From Sinotaia quadrata (taxonomy: Eukaryota > Mollusca > Gastropoda > Architaenioglossa > Viviparidae): 64,000 nucleotides of DNA. Location of the stretch: NCBI GenBank assembly GCA_028829895.1, contig CM054181.1:3544501-3608500 (forward strand). The letters run 5' to 3'. Positions 12,136 to 47,400 of the stretch are shown piece by piece (position 1 is the first letter of the stretch; every line of letters begins with the position of its first letter). The position numbers and the translations under genes were made by a program. The notes under the pieces are model-generated. The model was not told the origin of the DNA. It saw only the letters and a program-made list of their open reading frames with translations, and searched no databases.

Positions 12136-12584
12136 ACCTGCTTGGTGTCTATTTCTCCGTCGAGCTCGCTCAAACTGCCAACTTTGTGTGAGTTTAACCG
12201 CAAGATTTTTCGGTTACTGCTTTGTGATGACGTCACTGTTAAAATTACACGCACACTTCGCGTCATTCTGAAGATTTCAGATTTTCTTTTTATCTTTTTA
12301 TTTTTATCTTATAAGGGTGGTAAGCCATTTGAAAAGAATGGGGGTATTTGTACTGAAATGAACTTAGAGCGTTCCGTGTTTTTATTATGTATACAACTGT
12401 GACCGTCAAAATCACAATAAACATTTTAGCCAATGAGTCATTTAATATGGTGGTGGTGGTGTGGGGGGGGGGGAGCGCAAAGAAATTGTTTCCGGTTTTC
12501 TGCTTGATATTGGTTGAAAAGAGCAAGAGATTTCATTTACCATTGTAAATGTACACACACATGATGACATGACTGTCAGAAGGC

Positions 12585-12750
12585 ATTTGTAACAAGATAA
12601 AGCCAATACACTTATTACATTATATAGTGTAACAAACGAAATGTAACAAGATAAAGCCAATACACTTATTACATTACATAGTGTAACAAACGAAATGTAG
12701 CAAGATAAAGCCAATACACTTATTACATTACATAGTGTAACAAACGAAAT
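12585..12750. repeat. Minisatellite, 3 copies of a 54-bp unit
   Basis: TAACAAGATAAAGCCAATAC followed by ACTTATTACATTACATAGTG repeats three times. A poly-G run lies just left, at about 12465. Confidence 0.92.
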
Positions 12751-13164
12751 GCTAATGGAATAAATGATAATTGATTCTTATATTTTTATTGATTATATAA
12801 TTATTCAATCTTAGGTGTCAGTCACATTTATTTATCTATACTTCATGACCTGTTTGCTAGGATAGGTTACAAAATACATGTTAAAGTGCTAATTAAGAGT
12901 TGTACAGGACAGTGTGGCGTTGTGTATACGTTTACGTAATCGGCACTACGTAGGACGGCCATCAGATGTAAATTATATAGGTCTTCAGGCATCCCTGAGT
13001 AGATAACAATTGCCTGCAGCAATTTATCTTGGCCATCGCTACACCTGTGCAAACTGAAGTCGCTTTTCTTAATTATCTGAAACATGAAAACACTGGTCCT
13101 GAGTTGACCGGCATTGTCTGCAAGGAATTCAAGTGTTGTCAGACTGATCATGTTCTTTGAGTGA

Positions 13165-13655
13165 GCACCCGATCCAGCCTTGCAACATGTACACCCGATC
13201 CAGCCTTGCAACATGTACACCCGATCCAGCCTTGCAACATGTACACCCGATCCAGACTTGCAACATGTACACCCGATCCAGCCTTGCAACATGTACACCC
13301 GATCCAGACTTGCAACATGTATACCCGATCCAGACTTGCAACATGTACACCCGATCCAGACTTGCAACATGTACACCCGATCCAGACTTGCAACATGTAC
13401 ACCCGATCCAGACTTGCAACATGTACACCCGATCCAGCCTTGCAACATGTACACCCGATCCAGCCTTGCAACATGTACACCCGATCCAGCCTTGCAACAT
13501 GTACACCCGATCCAGTCTTGCAACATGTACACCCGATCCAGCCTTGCAACATGTACACCCGATCCAGTCTTGCAACATGTACATCCGATCCAGCCTTGCA
13601 ACATGTACACCCGATCCAGTCTTGCAACATGTACACCCGATCCAGTCTTGCAACA
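13165..13655. repeat. Minisatellite, ~19 copies of a 26-bp unit, open in all six frames
   Basis: The unit ACACCCGATCCAGCCTTGCA + ACATGT is nearly invariant except for one site (CAG[C/A/T]CTTG). Because 26 is not a multiple of 3, each strand reads the same 78-nt cycle in all frames, and neither strand contains a stop. The six long open frames are therefore an arithmetic effect, not coding evidence. Confidence 0.95.
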
Positions 13656-13899
13656 TAATCTCACATGTCACTCATAAGGAGCACTTTGAAGTGAAGATAT
13701 GACACAATGTCTGCATCGCCTGATAATGAAGACCTGCAGATTAATTATATTGTTTATAAAATATTATGTTTTTATTTATTTTTAAAACTGTTTAAGTACT
13801 TTGTGGAAAATTTAAACTAATTAATAGCTTAAGGTGGATGTAAAAGTTGAATTCTAATGTAATAAAGTTTTTCCACAAACACATTATTAAAATTGCACT

Positions 13900-14900
13900 G
13901 TATTTATTGTGTTGTATGCATGTATCAGGCTAATAAATACTGTTGCAGGAAACTGTAAGTCGAATATAAGAAAGAATGGAGTTTAAAATGAATAAACTGG
14001 AAACTTAGCATTTGTTCCCTGATTACATTTTTCAGTGAAAAAGTAGCCTCTGAATCTCCTGGATTATAAACTTCTACAATCATGGTAGATGTGAGAAGTA
14101 TCTACCCCAGTATGTAAGTGTAAGGAATATGCTGCATTCTGTTTATGTATGGTGGCAAAGTATGCTGACTATATTGTGGAATTTCTGGTAAAAGGAAGTT
14201 ACTGGAAATTGCCATACATATCGTTCTGCTTGAGGGAGCTAATATGGCAAAGGAGTGTCCAGGTTAGCCTCAAAGGAATAGCAGCTAGTCAAGGATGGAA
14301 TCACGTGACAGTAATAGCATCAACAATAAACTTGTGACAAAAGTGTGTGAAAGACTATTGAGACAGTGCCTGCACAAACTAATCACCTATCTCTAACAAC
14401 TCCATTTCTGTTCTCTGATAAGAACTATCCTGTGATTTGTATTGACACTAATCTATTGACTTGGGTGTTAGGATGTAAGACTATATAGATCAGGGGTGCA
14501 CAAACGTTTCAGGCCAGGGTCAAATTTCCAATTGATAGTGCATGGAGGGCTGCTACATGGATGGCTCAATAGAAAAAAAAACAACACAAATAATGAAATA
14601 ATCTGCTTTATATTTGTAATAATGATAACATCCAAAGTCCTCAGGGAGCCGCATAGAGCCCTGTCTCGGGCCGCGGTTTGTGCACCCATGTTATAGATAT
14701 TTTAAAAAGTTTGTGGTTTCATGGAAATATTGATGTCAATAATCTTTTTCATTGTATTTGTTATATATAAATATTTGATTGTTGATTTAATAAATTTATT
14801 GTTAAATTTATTGACATTCTTACAGATATTGGAAACCTGATGTTGGAGAAGAAAGTGGGTGGATGCAGGCTCGCTAAATATAGATTAAAATATTTATCTT
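13900..14900. repeat. Dispersed repeat family, copy A
   Basis: The sequence aligns along most of its length with 22820-24005. Shared blocks include AAGAAAGAATGGAGTT, TTAGCATTTGTTCCCT, GTATGGTGGCAAAGT, GAAGTTACTGGAAATTGC, GAACTATCCTGTGATTTGTA and TTGGAGAAGA. Copy A is interrupted by a hAT MITE and lacks the minisatellites of copy B. No coding domain is recognisable, and the class of element is unknown. Confidence 0.8.
14491..14690. mobile_element. hAT-type MITE (200 bp)
   Basis: It begins CAGGGGTGCACAAACGTTT and ends GTTTGTGCACCCATG, imperfect terminal inverted repeats of hAT type. It is flanked by ATATAGAT (14483-14490) and TTATAGAT (14691-14698), an 8-bp target duplication with one difference. 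The related segment 22820-24005 has no insertion at this point and shows the empty site. A second copy of the family is at 43970-44134. Confidence 0.85.
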
Positions 14901-14979
14901 TAGATTTATCTTCTCCTTTAGTAAGATGTTTTTACCTACGGAAATGTGTGACGGTAAATGCTTGTCTTTGAAGTTGGGG

Positions 14980-15158
14980 AAAAAAGAAAACGTTTACAGT
15001 GTCTGCATTTCTGCCAAGTGAGAGAGACGAGTGGTATCTGCCGGAGAATTATTAATAACATAAATTAAGATTCTCCTCACTTGTAATTAGTTATGGGTGA
15101 TTAATTAAATAATAATAATCGTAACCATTAACAAGGTGGCGTAGGCGTCACACATGGT
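14980..15158. repeat. Dispersed repeat, ~175 bp, second copy at 25980-26157
   Basis: Both copies share GAAAACGTTTAC, GTGAGAGAGACGAGTGGTAT, GGAGAATTATTAATAACATA and TTGTAATTAGTTATGG. They lie about 11 kb apart in the same orientation. Confidence 0.85.
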
Positions 15159-15360
15159 TTGTGATTTGAACGGTTGAATGACAAGACAACTCTGTTCACT
15201 TCATTTGATAACAGTGTAGTGTACTAGTGCAATGCAGTTTAATTAGAACTCATGTCAAATATCCCACTGTACGAAAGTGCTGTAGATTCATTCTGATTAT
15301 TGCTCATATAGAAGTGGCCCACCTCGAGACACTGATTATTAGGTATACAAACACTAATGA

Positions 15361-15366
15361 TTTATT
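15361..15366 (-). terminator. Probable poly(A) signal of the T-box gene
   Basis: TTTATT on the plus strand reads AATAAA on the minus strand, about 220 nt after the stop codon at 15585. Confidence 0.5.
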
Positions 15367-15399
15367 CTCCAGTTGATTCGGCCACACAAGTATAGATCC

Positions 15400-15500
15400 G
15401 CTCTAGTACTGTTCATGGTGACGCGGACCACTGTATGACACTTCCTGGTGACGTGGACCACTGTATGGCACTTCCTGGTCACGTGGACCACTTTATGACA
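15400..15500. repeat. 3 x 30-bp array in the T-box 3'UTR
   Basis: GTGACGCGGACCACTGTATG followed by ACACTTCCTG repeats three times between the stop codon and the probable poly(A) signal. Confidence 0.88.
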
Positions 15501-15584
15501 CTTCATGTACTGACTGTCTAATGCTTCCCTGCTGGCAGAAAGCCTTAGAGATTGTGGAAATCCGCTTTTCTTCTGCTTTACCAT

Positions 15585-38558
<22,974 letters not shown>

Positions 38559-39074
38559 GTTGTCACTTGTGTTGTGTTGCTTGTTACGGTTGTTGTGGTT
38601 GTAGTGGTGAGGAGGAAGACGTAGGCAATAGAAGATTGTGGCGATAGATGTTATAAAAAAATGTCCCTTGAGGTGAAAATGCTAATGGGTGTTGAGTTGT
38701 CTTTTTAACTTAGGTAATAAGTTATGTTTCAGATTTTATTTCGTGTTGGTTGGTTGGTTGGTTGGTTGATTGATTGATTGGTTGGTTGGTTGGTTGGTTG
38801 GCTGGCTGGCTGGTTAGTTCACTAGTTTGTACTACAGATGTAAAGTGCAATGCATGGATCTATTGTTGCAACAGTAACTCTGTAACCTAGCAGTAGATGT
38901 ATTAACTCTGTAATTTTTAATATATATGTAATTATGTTATGCTTTGTTGTGCTTTGTTGTGTATCTTAAGAATAGTATGTCTGCTTTAGTGTACATCGTT
39001 CCTTTATAGTTAATACAATGCCATTTATACCGCTCCCTGTCACAATGACCTTCACGATTTATACCGCTTGCAAA

Positions 39075-39940
39075 TTACTTGAAAGAATACAGCACACAGT
39101 CATTAGACTTCACAAATTACTTGAAAGAATACAGCACACAGGCATTAGACTTCACAAATTACTTGAAAGAATACAGCACACAGGCATTAGACTTCACGGT
39201 TCCGATGGCTTGTTGCAATCCATTTCATTGAACTTCACAATTAGTTTGTTGAACACAGTCCATATCATACAGTCGATATAAGTGATCATTACAAATAGGT
39301 TGCGTTATTACCAATATACATCATCGACCATTTTAAAGCTGTACGTAAGTTTTCTTCATAGCTCGACTGCTTCAACACACAATACAAACTTATTTTTCAC
39401 GCTTGGGTTCCTTTAGTACACCGCATAACAATAATATTGCGTTGAATGCTTCCAGAGACAGTCGAAGACGAACACATTGCACTAAGTGCCCCTTGGTACT
39501 TAATTGGAATTAATGAAGAAAAGGACACTGTGTCCTTCACTGATCCAGTAGTCATTGAAGAATAGGTGTGTCAGGTTATCTAGCTAGTTAAGAATGGGGT
39601 ACACAGTATGACATCCAATGACAATGAGGTACACAGTATGACATCCAGTGACATTGAGGTACACAGTATGACATCCAGTGAAGAATGGGTACAGCAGACC
39701 ATTTGGCCAATGAAGGACATTTTTCAAAAATAAACATTACAATTTACTGAAGAACGGGTTTTAAGTAATATGTGATAAAATTAGTCCAGTGAACAACAAA
39801 CCCAGTGCAGTCTACCCAAGAAGAGGTACAGCATGAGATGTAGTCAGTGACGAGCACAAGAAGAGGTACAGCATGAGATGTAGTCAGTGACGAGCACAAG
39901 AAGAGGTACAGCATGAGATGTAGTCAGTGACGAACACAAG
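39075..39940. repeat. Three small minisatellites (42, ~40 and 40 bp units)
   Basis: CACAAATTACTTGAAAGAAT... occurs three times (39075-39200). GTACACAGTATGACATCCAG... occurs about three times (39590-39690). AAGAAGAGGTACAGCATGAG... occurs three times (39815-39940). Confidence 0.9.
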
Positions 39941-41472
39941 ATGTTGCTTGACCCTTGACAAACAGGATATTTACTTCAGGCTGATAAACAATAGGAGTTA
40001 CTAAGTATGATGACTAGAACAACCACCGAGACCTTCGTTAATAAATAATAAGGTGTACATCCAGAACGTGATTAAGGAATAAAACGTGAATCAACCGCCT
40101 GACACTGGACAAATGCTGACATAAGCACAAGCCCCTGAATACGCAGCGGCAAAGTATATTTCTTAGAATGACGTAGCCACTTTATCAAAGCTGGAACAGC
40201 AGGTGAAGGAATTTCGATAGATGGAGTATCACACACAATTGCATGCCAGCTGCATGCCAAACGAACGTGTGTAACAGTTTGGCGTGTGGTCACGTTGATG
40301 CTCGATGGGGGCGTGAACGTGTGTAACAGTTTGGCGTGTGGTCACGTTGATGCTCGATGGGGGCGTGAACGACGAGATAACAAACCTCTAGTGATGAGAA
40401 CTGTCAGTTTAGGTGGGTGAAAATGGCTCTGGCTGTTGTGGAATAGATATCTTTGTTATTCAAAAGTAGGTGTGATTATTATGATAACTAAGATTTGATT
40501 GACAGAAGTCAAGATCCTTGTCAAGACCTAGCTGCGGTAAAGCGTACCTACCTTAACTAGGTCAAGGACAACGCACAAAAATTCCATGTTTGGTTAAAAC
40601 AACTAAATTTTTTTTTAAAACAAAAACAAAACCCACTGTGGTTTGTCAGTTACCAATTAAAACAAAAATTCGTCGCCAACGTATTTTTGTACAAAAATAA
40701 AGTCGTTGAAAAATATTTTTTTAAACTGTAGTGCCATTTTCTTACCAGCTTCTGTATGCTGAAATTCTTAACAAATGTCAAAGGAAAGAATGTTCTTCAA
40801 AAGTAGATTTTGTTTTAGTTTTTTTCCCTCAAAACAATTTCCTGTTAGACGTTAGGCTGTTTCAACGCCTTAAGCACATAATATTATGATTCTATTACAT
40901 ACGTCAAGCTACGATGTTTGCAAAATATTGAATTGCACATATAGTATGAACTGGACATGTACTTCATAAAACGTTTGTTGAGAAGCATACAACACATTGC
41001 GTATACTTAATAAAATACTTTAATCGAAAGGTCAACTTTACCCGAAAATCAAAGTGATTAATGAATAAAGCACGAAATACAATGGCATTCATTGTCAGTT
41101 TGTCGGAATACTTTCATATCAAGCAGCCAGCAGGCAACTATTTATAGAATTCTGGCACCAATACAATTAAACTATTTTATTAAAGGAATTTTATTTTTGT
41201 TGCACAGCTAGCCGCAGATAATTTGGCCTTTCTTTCACATACTGCTCTTCTTTCAGCATTATCTCCCTTCCATCTATTGGTTTTACACTTCTCTATCCAT
41301 CTCTCGCCTTCTCTGTGTGTGTGTGTGTGTGCGTGCGTGTGTGCGTGTATGTATAATTGTCTCTGTCTCGTTTCTGTCTCTTTCTCCCTTTGCGTGTTTC
41401 TCTCTCTTTTTTTTCTGCTTGACTGTCTATATAAATCCTTGTGTTTCCGTCTTCAGGTTTGTCTTTCTGTAC

Positions 41473-41524
<52 letters not shown>

Positions 41525-43489
41525 TCATTCTCTCTTGAATTATCACAATCCTTTATCGTCTAATAATACAATTTTGCATCTACAAATAATTTAAGCACAA
41601 ACCTAATTATAAAACATAAATTGCGTGTAACGTAATTTAAACGCACATCTAATAACACACAATTTGCAACCTATAACTTAAATGTGCTTTTAATGAACGT
41701 GTAGGCTCTTGTAATCTGCATGTAATATTCACAACTTACACCAGTCACCGACACCACCACAACGCTATAGTCCGAAGACACAAGAAATAAAACTACAAAC
41801 CCCTCTACAAGAACAAGACACTTAACGCCACAGACACAAGACACAATTCAAAAGAAACACAACTCAACAGGCTTTTTCACAAACTACGCCTACCTTGATT
41901 AAAGGAAATAAAAGTCAAACACAAACTACTACGACATCAGAAAAGGAATTGCAGAGAACAATAAAAAAAAAAAAAGATTAAAGGAAAAAGAAAGACTTCA
42001 AAATCGCCAACACCCAGACAAACTAGACGGAACTGAAAGAAAAAATCATGCAGAAGGAACTGATATCACAAAGAAATCTGACAAGCAGACTGAGACCGAG
42101 GTCGTTGCTGTTACTGAAAGTGTTTGCAAAGATGCTTGAGGCTCCACCGCTCTCACCATTACCAGAGACGCCACTAAGACCATCGACGACAGCTACTTCA
42201 ACTTCATCAACACCATCAAAAACAAAACGAGATGGAAAGAAAAGACAGCACCCACCAAAGCATGTAGGAAGACAGCAACCACAACAATAACAGTACTATG
42301 AGCAGCAGTATCCGCAACGGGGATTTTTCAACCACCCAGTCGCAGACATGATTCAAATGACGCTCGATCATCTTTACTGGCCACCAGCGCCCATGTTTGG
42401 GCATCCCAATGGACACCGGAGACAGCCACATCAACACCACCACCAGTGTGGAGGCCAGGGGGTTGAAATCCGTAATTATGGTGTCAGCCAGTGATCTCAT
42501 TAACATATCCCATGCAATAATTAATAAAAGAATAAATAGGATAATTGTCAATATGGAGGATTCTAATCCAGTAGGAAATTAATTAGTTATTATTTAGTCG
42601 TTGGTTTACTCTGATTTCATCTCCACTGTATTATCAGTCTGATTCATCTCCACTGTATTATCAGTCTGTCGGGTTTGCATTGATATAAATTGATATCAGT
42701 CCCTTTATCTGCACGTGTATTAATATCAAAACTGTAGTGGATTTCTCCCGCATTATAAAATTATAAAGCAGAAAACAATAGCATGACGTTAACTGCGAAA
42801 TCGTCATTTTGCACACTATTTTTGTAGATTGACATTAGTTTGAAAATCTAACGAAAAGTGCCACTTTCCAAGTAGATAATGACGTCATATAGCAGTTTTA
42901 AAAAAAGAAAAATATTGGTAATGTCATAATACGGGAGGTCCGAAAACTTAAAATGTACACACAAACACGCGTCAATCATACAACAAATTCACAATACTTA
43001 CCTGTACGCATTCATATGCCTATGCACATCATACAAATACTCACATCTTATGTATATTCATTCACTTGCACAAACATGCATGCAAACAAGCACGACCATA
43101 ATTACTCACAAATATACGTTCATCCATTACCCCTCACACACACACTCCAATGTCCGTGCAAACAGATGCATTAATAGGACATTTTTGTCGTCTGTATTAT
43201 GAGTCTCAACTTTATTGATATTGCAGACTGCTTTTCATGTAGCCCAAGTGAAACCAGCACTTGCTCATCGACATTCCTATGCAGACGAGCTGTTCACGGT
43301 CTTTGCAAACGTATGTAGAGAAGAATTGTGGCCCTGTTCACATGAAAAGTTTCATAGTGCAGTCTGGTACACAAGTTACCAACCAATACCCTCACCCCTT
43401 CAAATACAGCTTGCCCATTCAAAAAAAAAAAAAGCAAAAATATTTATTAAGTTTGCTTAAATTATTACTCCTCAGAATTTAATTTAAAA

Positions 43490-43800
43490 TTGATGTATTT
43501 TCCCCTTAACTATTATTTTAATATCCAATACAGTGCCTCAGATAGTCTAAATATATCAAAATTAATGAATGTATTTTCTCCTTAACTATTAAATACCCAA
43601 TACAGTGACTAGATATATCAAAATTAATTAATGTATTTTCCCCTTAACTATTAAATACCCAATAGTGTCTAGATATATCAAAATTAATGAATGTATTTTC
43701 TCCTTAACTATTAAATACCCAGTACAGTGTCTGATATATCAAAATTAATGAATGTATTTTCTCCTTAACTATTAGTTCAATACAGTCCCTCAGATAGCCT
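43490..43800. repeat. Minisatellite, ~5 copies of a ~60-bp unit
   Basis: AATTAATGAATGTATTTTCT followed by CCTTAACTATTAAATACCCA. It is the last clear minisatellite before the RPL13A gene. Confidence 0.9.
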
Positions 43801-43969
43801 AGGAACATGTATATCAAAATTAAGGGGACTGTTGTAAATGGTTTGCTATTAATGAGGTTCAGTTTATCCAATTCATGAGATTACAAGCTGACTAACATTG
43901 CCAAGGATGTACTAATATGGAGCAGTGATTGAGATGGTTAGCTGACATTTCATCTCTACTAGCCTAAGT

Positions 43970-44134
43970 CAGGGGTGAACAAACTTTTTAGGCAAGAGGG
44001 CCAAATTTCTGATTGATAGTGTGTGGAGGGCCGCAAGTCAGGAAAAAAAACAACACACATAATGAAATAATGTGTTCTACATTCGTAATAATGGTAAAGT
44101 CCTCTGGGGGCTGCATGCGGCATGTGCACCCCTG
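43970..44134. mobile_element. hAT-type MITE (165 bp) with perfect 8-bp target duplication
   Basis: It begins CAGGGGTGAACAAACTTTTT and ends ATGTGCACCCCTG. GCCTAAGT occurs directly on both sides (43962-43969 and 44135-44142). It belongs to the same family as 14491-14690, sharing GTGGAGGGC and AACACA..ATAATGAAATAAT. Confidence 0.92.
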
Positions 44135-44376
44135 GCCTAAGTGAATCACATGAACTAAAAGTGTACTTTAAAGTATTATAACTCCACTGTGAAATGATTT
44201 TTGTTTCATAGATCTATGAATGAGATCAACAATTCCCAATTGCTACATTTTATCTGATAAAAATTCAATCACAGGAAGCTAAATATAAAATATAATCAAT
44301 GTAGCAACAAATCCAATTCTCTTTTAAAAAAACAAACAAAAATCACACATCAAAACAGAAATATAATGTGTATTCA

Positions 44377-44382
44377 TTTATT
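44377..44382 (-). terminator. RPL13A: RPL13A poly(A) signal
   Basis: AATAAA on the minus strand lies 16 nt after the stop codon. The very short 3'UTR is usual for ribosomal protein mRNAs. Confidence 0.7.
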
Positions 44383-44397
44383 TCACAACAGTACATT

Positions 44398-44478
44398 TCA
44401 GAAACCATAGCTTTCAATAATTTTCTGGTATTCTGCCACTTTAGGAGCAACATTCTTCTTGGCCTGTTCACGAAGTTG
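44398..44478 (-). CDS. RPL13A: RPL13A coding exon 7
   Basis: The acceptor is TTTTTCAG|C. It encodes [18 protein letters not shown] and ends YGF-stop (44398). Last 26 residues. Confidence 0.95.
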   Translation of the reverse strand, partial: QLREQAKKNVAPKVAEYQKIIESYGF

Positions 44479-47400
44479 CTGAAAAACAAGAATTTTTAAA
44501 TAGTTAATAAATCTATTACCCCTTATAATAAAATAAAATTATACTTTAAAATATTTACTGTATTTTCATAAACTTTTTAAGATTTCACTTTCTCAGCGGG
44601 TCAAAATTATGAGTTAAATGTAAAAGAATTCATTCTGAATGTTTTTAGGAAAGATGAAATAAATATACTGGGCATCAAGTGGGGACAAATTAAAAAGAAA
44701 TTTAACCAGCCATTAATAAATACGAAAAATCAAGTACCTGTAACTTGCGTTTTCGCTCAAAAAACTGCTTAGATTTCACTTTTCTGCGGGCCTCAAGTGT
44801 GCCAATCACTTTCTGGTATTTCCAACCAACCTCATGCGACAGTCGGTTTAAGCTGCAGAACTAGACATTTTGGAATACAAAAGCAAAACAAACAAAAAAA
44901 TGAATACTTCAAATATGAAATAAACCAGTCTTAGATACTTAACATTATATAACAAAACTGAACATTTACCAACTAACCATGTAACAAACTGGCACAAAGT
45001 GTGCATTTTTAAGGATGGACAAAAGATGCTGAAATTTAGTGAAAAAAATACTACTCCCAACAACAAAAAAAACACATAGTTTTATTATATTGCAGTCTCA
45101 AAATTTGTAGCGTAGTATCTCAATCCTATATTCATACACTTATTATTTCAAGACATTTCGTGAATGGCTCAAATAGGAATGAAATCACTTGGCTAAAGGC
45201 TACACACACTCACACTACTATGGACTGTAAAATATCTGATAAAGTGTTTATGCCTATTATCAATAGATCTAAACCACTAAACTACAAAACTAAATTACAG
45301 AACAGTGACAAAGGCACAAATTTAATTTTATCTTGTTTGATTATTTTAAATTACTTTACAAGACCATTCTTCAACAGAATATATTTCTTTTCAATGCACT
45401 GTGGAATAAATATCATCACTGATCAAACTGCTAAATTAAAGACACTTTACAATAAAAAATAAAGCAAATGAAATCTTAAATGTTACAACTATCTAACAGG
45501 ATAAACAAAGCTATTGTTACATCTAATAGGACAATAGAATTAGTAAATATTTCATATGTGAGTTTATATGTTTTAGACAACATTAACTTTTTACTGGGCA
45601 GGCACTTTTCCTTTTTTTTTATCTCTGTGCAGGCAAGAATTTTTAGGATTTCAGTTCAGGGTTACATTAGTAAAAACATCATATCTTAGGTATTAGTGCA
45701 TATATTTCAATGAAATAAAATGCAAAATAAAAGGAAATGAAAGCAGCTTTATTAATCAAAATGAAAAATTATAAGTGCTATTGGTAATAATAAAACTAAC
45801 TTTACATGCATAAATTTTTTTTAAAAATAACTTCTTTCATAAACAAAAATACAATACAAAATATGCTTTTGGTTTACAAATACCATGCATCAGTTTGTCT
45901 CAGAATGTAATTTCTTTTCATTTATTCAATGCGCTGTGGAATATCATCATTGATCAAACTGGTATTTAATATACATATAAAAAGATGGTAAAATAATAAC
46001 ATAGATTACATCTATCTTTAAATGACAGAACTAAGATGTGATGATATCATAAAACTAATCATTCATTTTAACAACACAATTCTAGTAAACTAGACAAGAG
46101 TGAAAGACAAACAGCTTCTTTCAGTTATAAAATCAATTCTCTTAATATATAACTGAACTTAAATTTACAAATTGTAATGCAAACATCTAAAATAAGGACA
46201 GGATATACAACAGATTTGAATCTCTTCACTTCAATAAATGACTGCAGAAATGTACTGAAATGAACAGTGGCAATTAAATCAAGTTATATTGAGCTTTAGT
46301 GCAGTGGTTATTAACATTTTCATGAGTCATGGACTCCTTTGAAAATCTGGTGACAAGAAAAATGCACATAAGCAGAATATAAAAAGAAAGTGAACGTTTG
46401 ACTTTCACAGACCTCCTGAAGCCCAACCATGGACTTCAGGTTAAGCAACCCTACTATAGTACATCTGCTCACTGCTTAATAGACAAGAAAGCTTAATGGC
46501 TCCATACTATTACAGACCTGCCTACCCCCCACCTTAGGAAACCAGAAGATCACTGGTCCAAAACCAGAAGATTTTGAATGGAAACCAGAAGATTTTATGC
46601 GGAGTCTGGCTTTTTAATAGAAATACCAATAATATAAAATAAATGCAAAATAAAAATAATAATGTTAATATTTGTACATAAACTTACCAATAATGTAATG
46701 ATTAATGCAAAGCACAACAATTTGTCTACATTTTGTCTAGTCTCCATTCCACTGTTTATTTTAGATGAATTTTTGTCAAGCACACCAAGTGTTAGGCAGT
46801 TTTATTTAGATATTTCTTTAGACTTCATTTGAAGAAGGATCTTCACATTTCAGAATAATGGGCCATTGAAGTACCGCATCATGATTTTCACTTTTACAGA
46901 AATTCATTAAATATTTCATAAATGGATTTTTTTAAAAATATATATTTAACTTTTTATTATCTAATGTACAAAAAGGAACATGTGCCTATTGAAAAATTTT
47001 AAGAAAAAAGTTATGATTTTTTTTCTATTGTACCCATCCATCTAAAATATATATTTTGGGAGAACATGTAGAATTTAAAAAAATAAAAATTTACTTAAAC
47101 CTAAAGCATATAGGCTTTCATCCATGCACAACCTTTTAATTTTATGTATGAGAAACTAGTATACCAAATTTCAGGGACATGGAATAATTACAACTATTCA
47201 AAAGGGGTCTTAGCATTTAGTTCAACAGAGGAAAAAAGTCATTTTGAGAAAAACACATTTAAAGTAAGTAAAATAAAGACTACAGAACTTTAAAAGTGTT
47301 CAAGTGGTTTATTTTTTTAAAATAAATATACCCTATCCATACTACATTGGACTGCTCTTAGTCATTTAGCTCTCTCAGAATTAAATATACTAATACTATA

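Larger units (their letters stand above)
38559..44376. other. Region between the T-box gene and RPL13A
   Basis: No supported gene. It contains (GGTT)n at 38746-38812, short arrays at 39075-39200, 39590-39690, 39815-39940, 40262-40372 and 43490-43800, (CA)n at 41480-41523 and a hAT MITE. The interval 42000-42480 has a broken Gln/His/Pro-rich coding-like stretch that I do not recognise. The interval 40380-41220 shows nothing. Confidence 0.55.

Noticed and set aside
12867..13150. Protein-like minus-strand open stretch continuous with the 26-bp array
   Set aside because: Most of the frame's length comes from the array. The rest has no domain and no reliable start or splice context.
42048..42480. 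Gln/His/Pro-rich broken coding-like stretch
   Set aside because: It needs at least one frameshift, no known domain is visible, and the composition is biased. It may be a retroelement or low-complexity relic, but this cannot be supported.
44594..44672. Possible box C/D snoRNA in RPL13A intron 6 (short CACTT/AAGTG stem, CTGA present), the place of vertebrate U35
   Set aside because: The C box (TTGATGC) is poor. The stretch before the D box (GACCCG) is the same sense as rRNA rather than antisense, and the U35 guide is not recognisable.
46595..46783. Small conserved open frame (62 codons) present in all three transposon copies (also 52118-52306 and 55848-56036)
   Set aside because: It is conserved only because the elements are nearly identical. 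Composition is AT-driven and no domain is seen. It is not a transposase.
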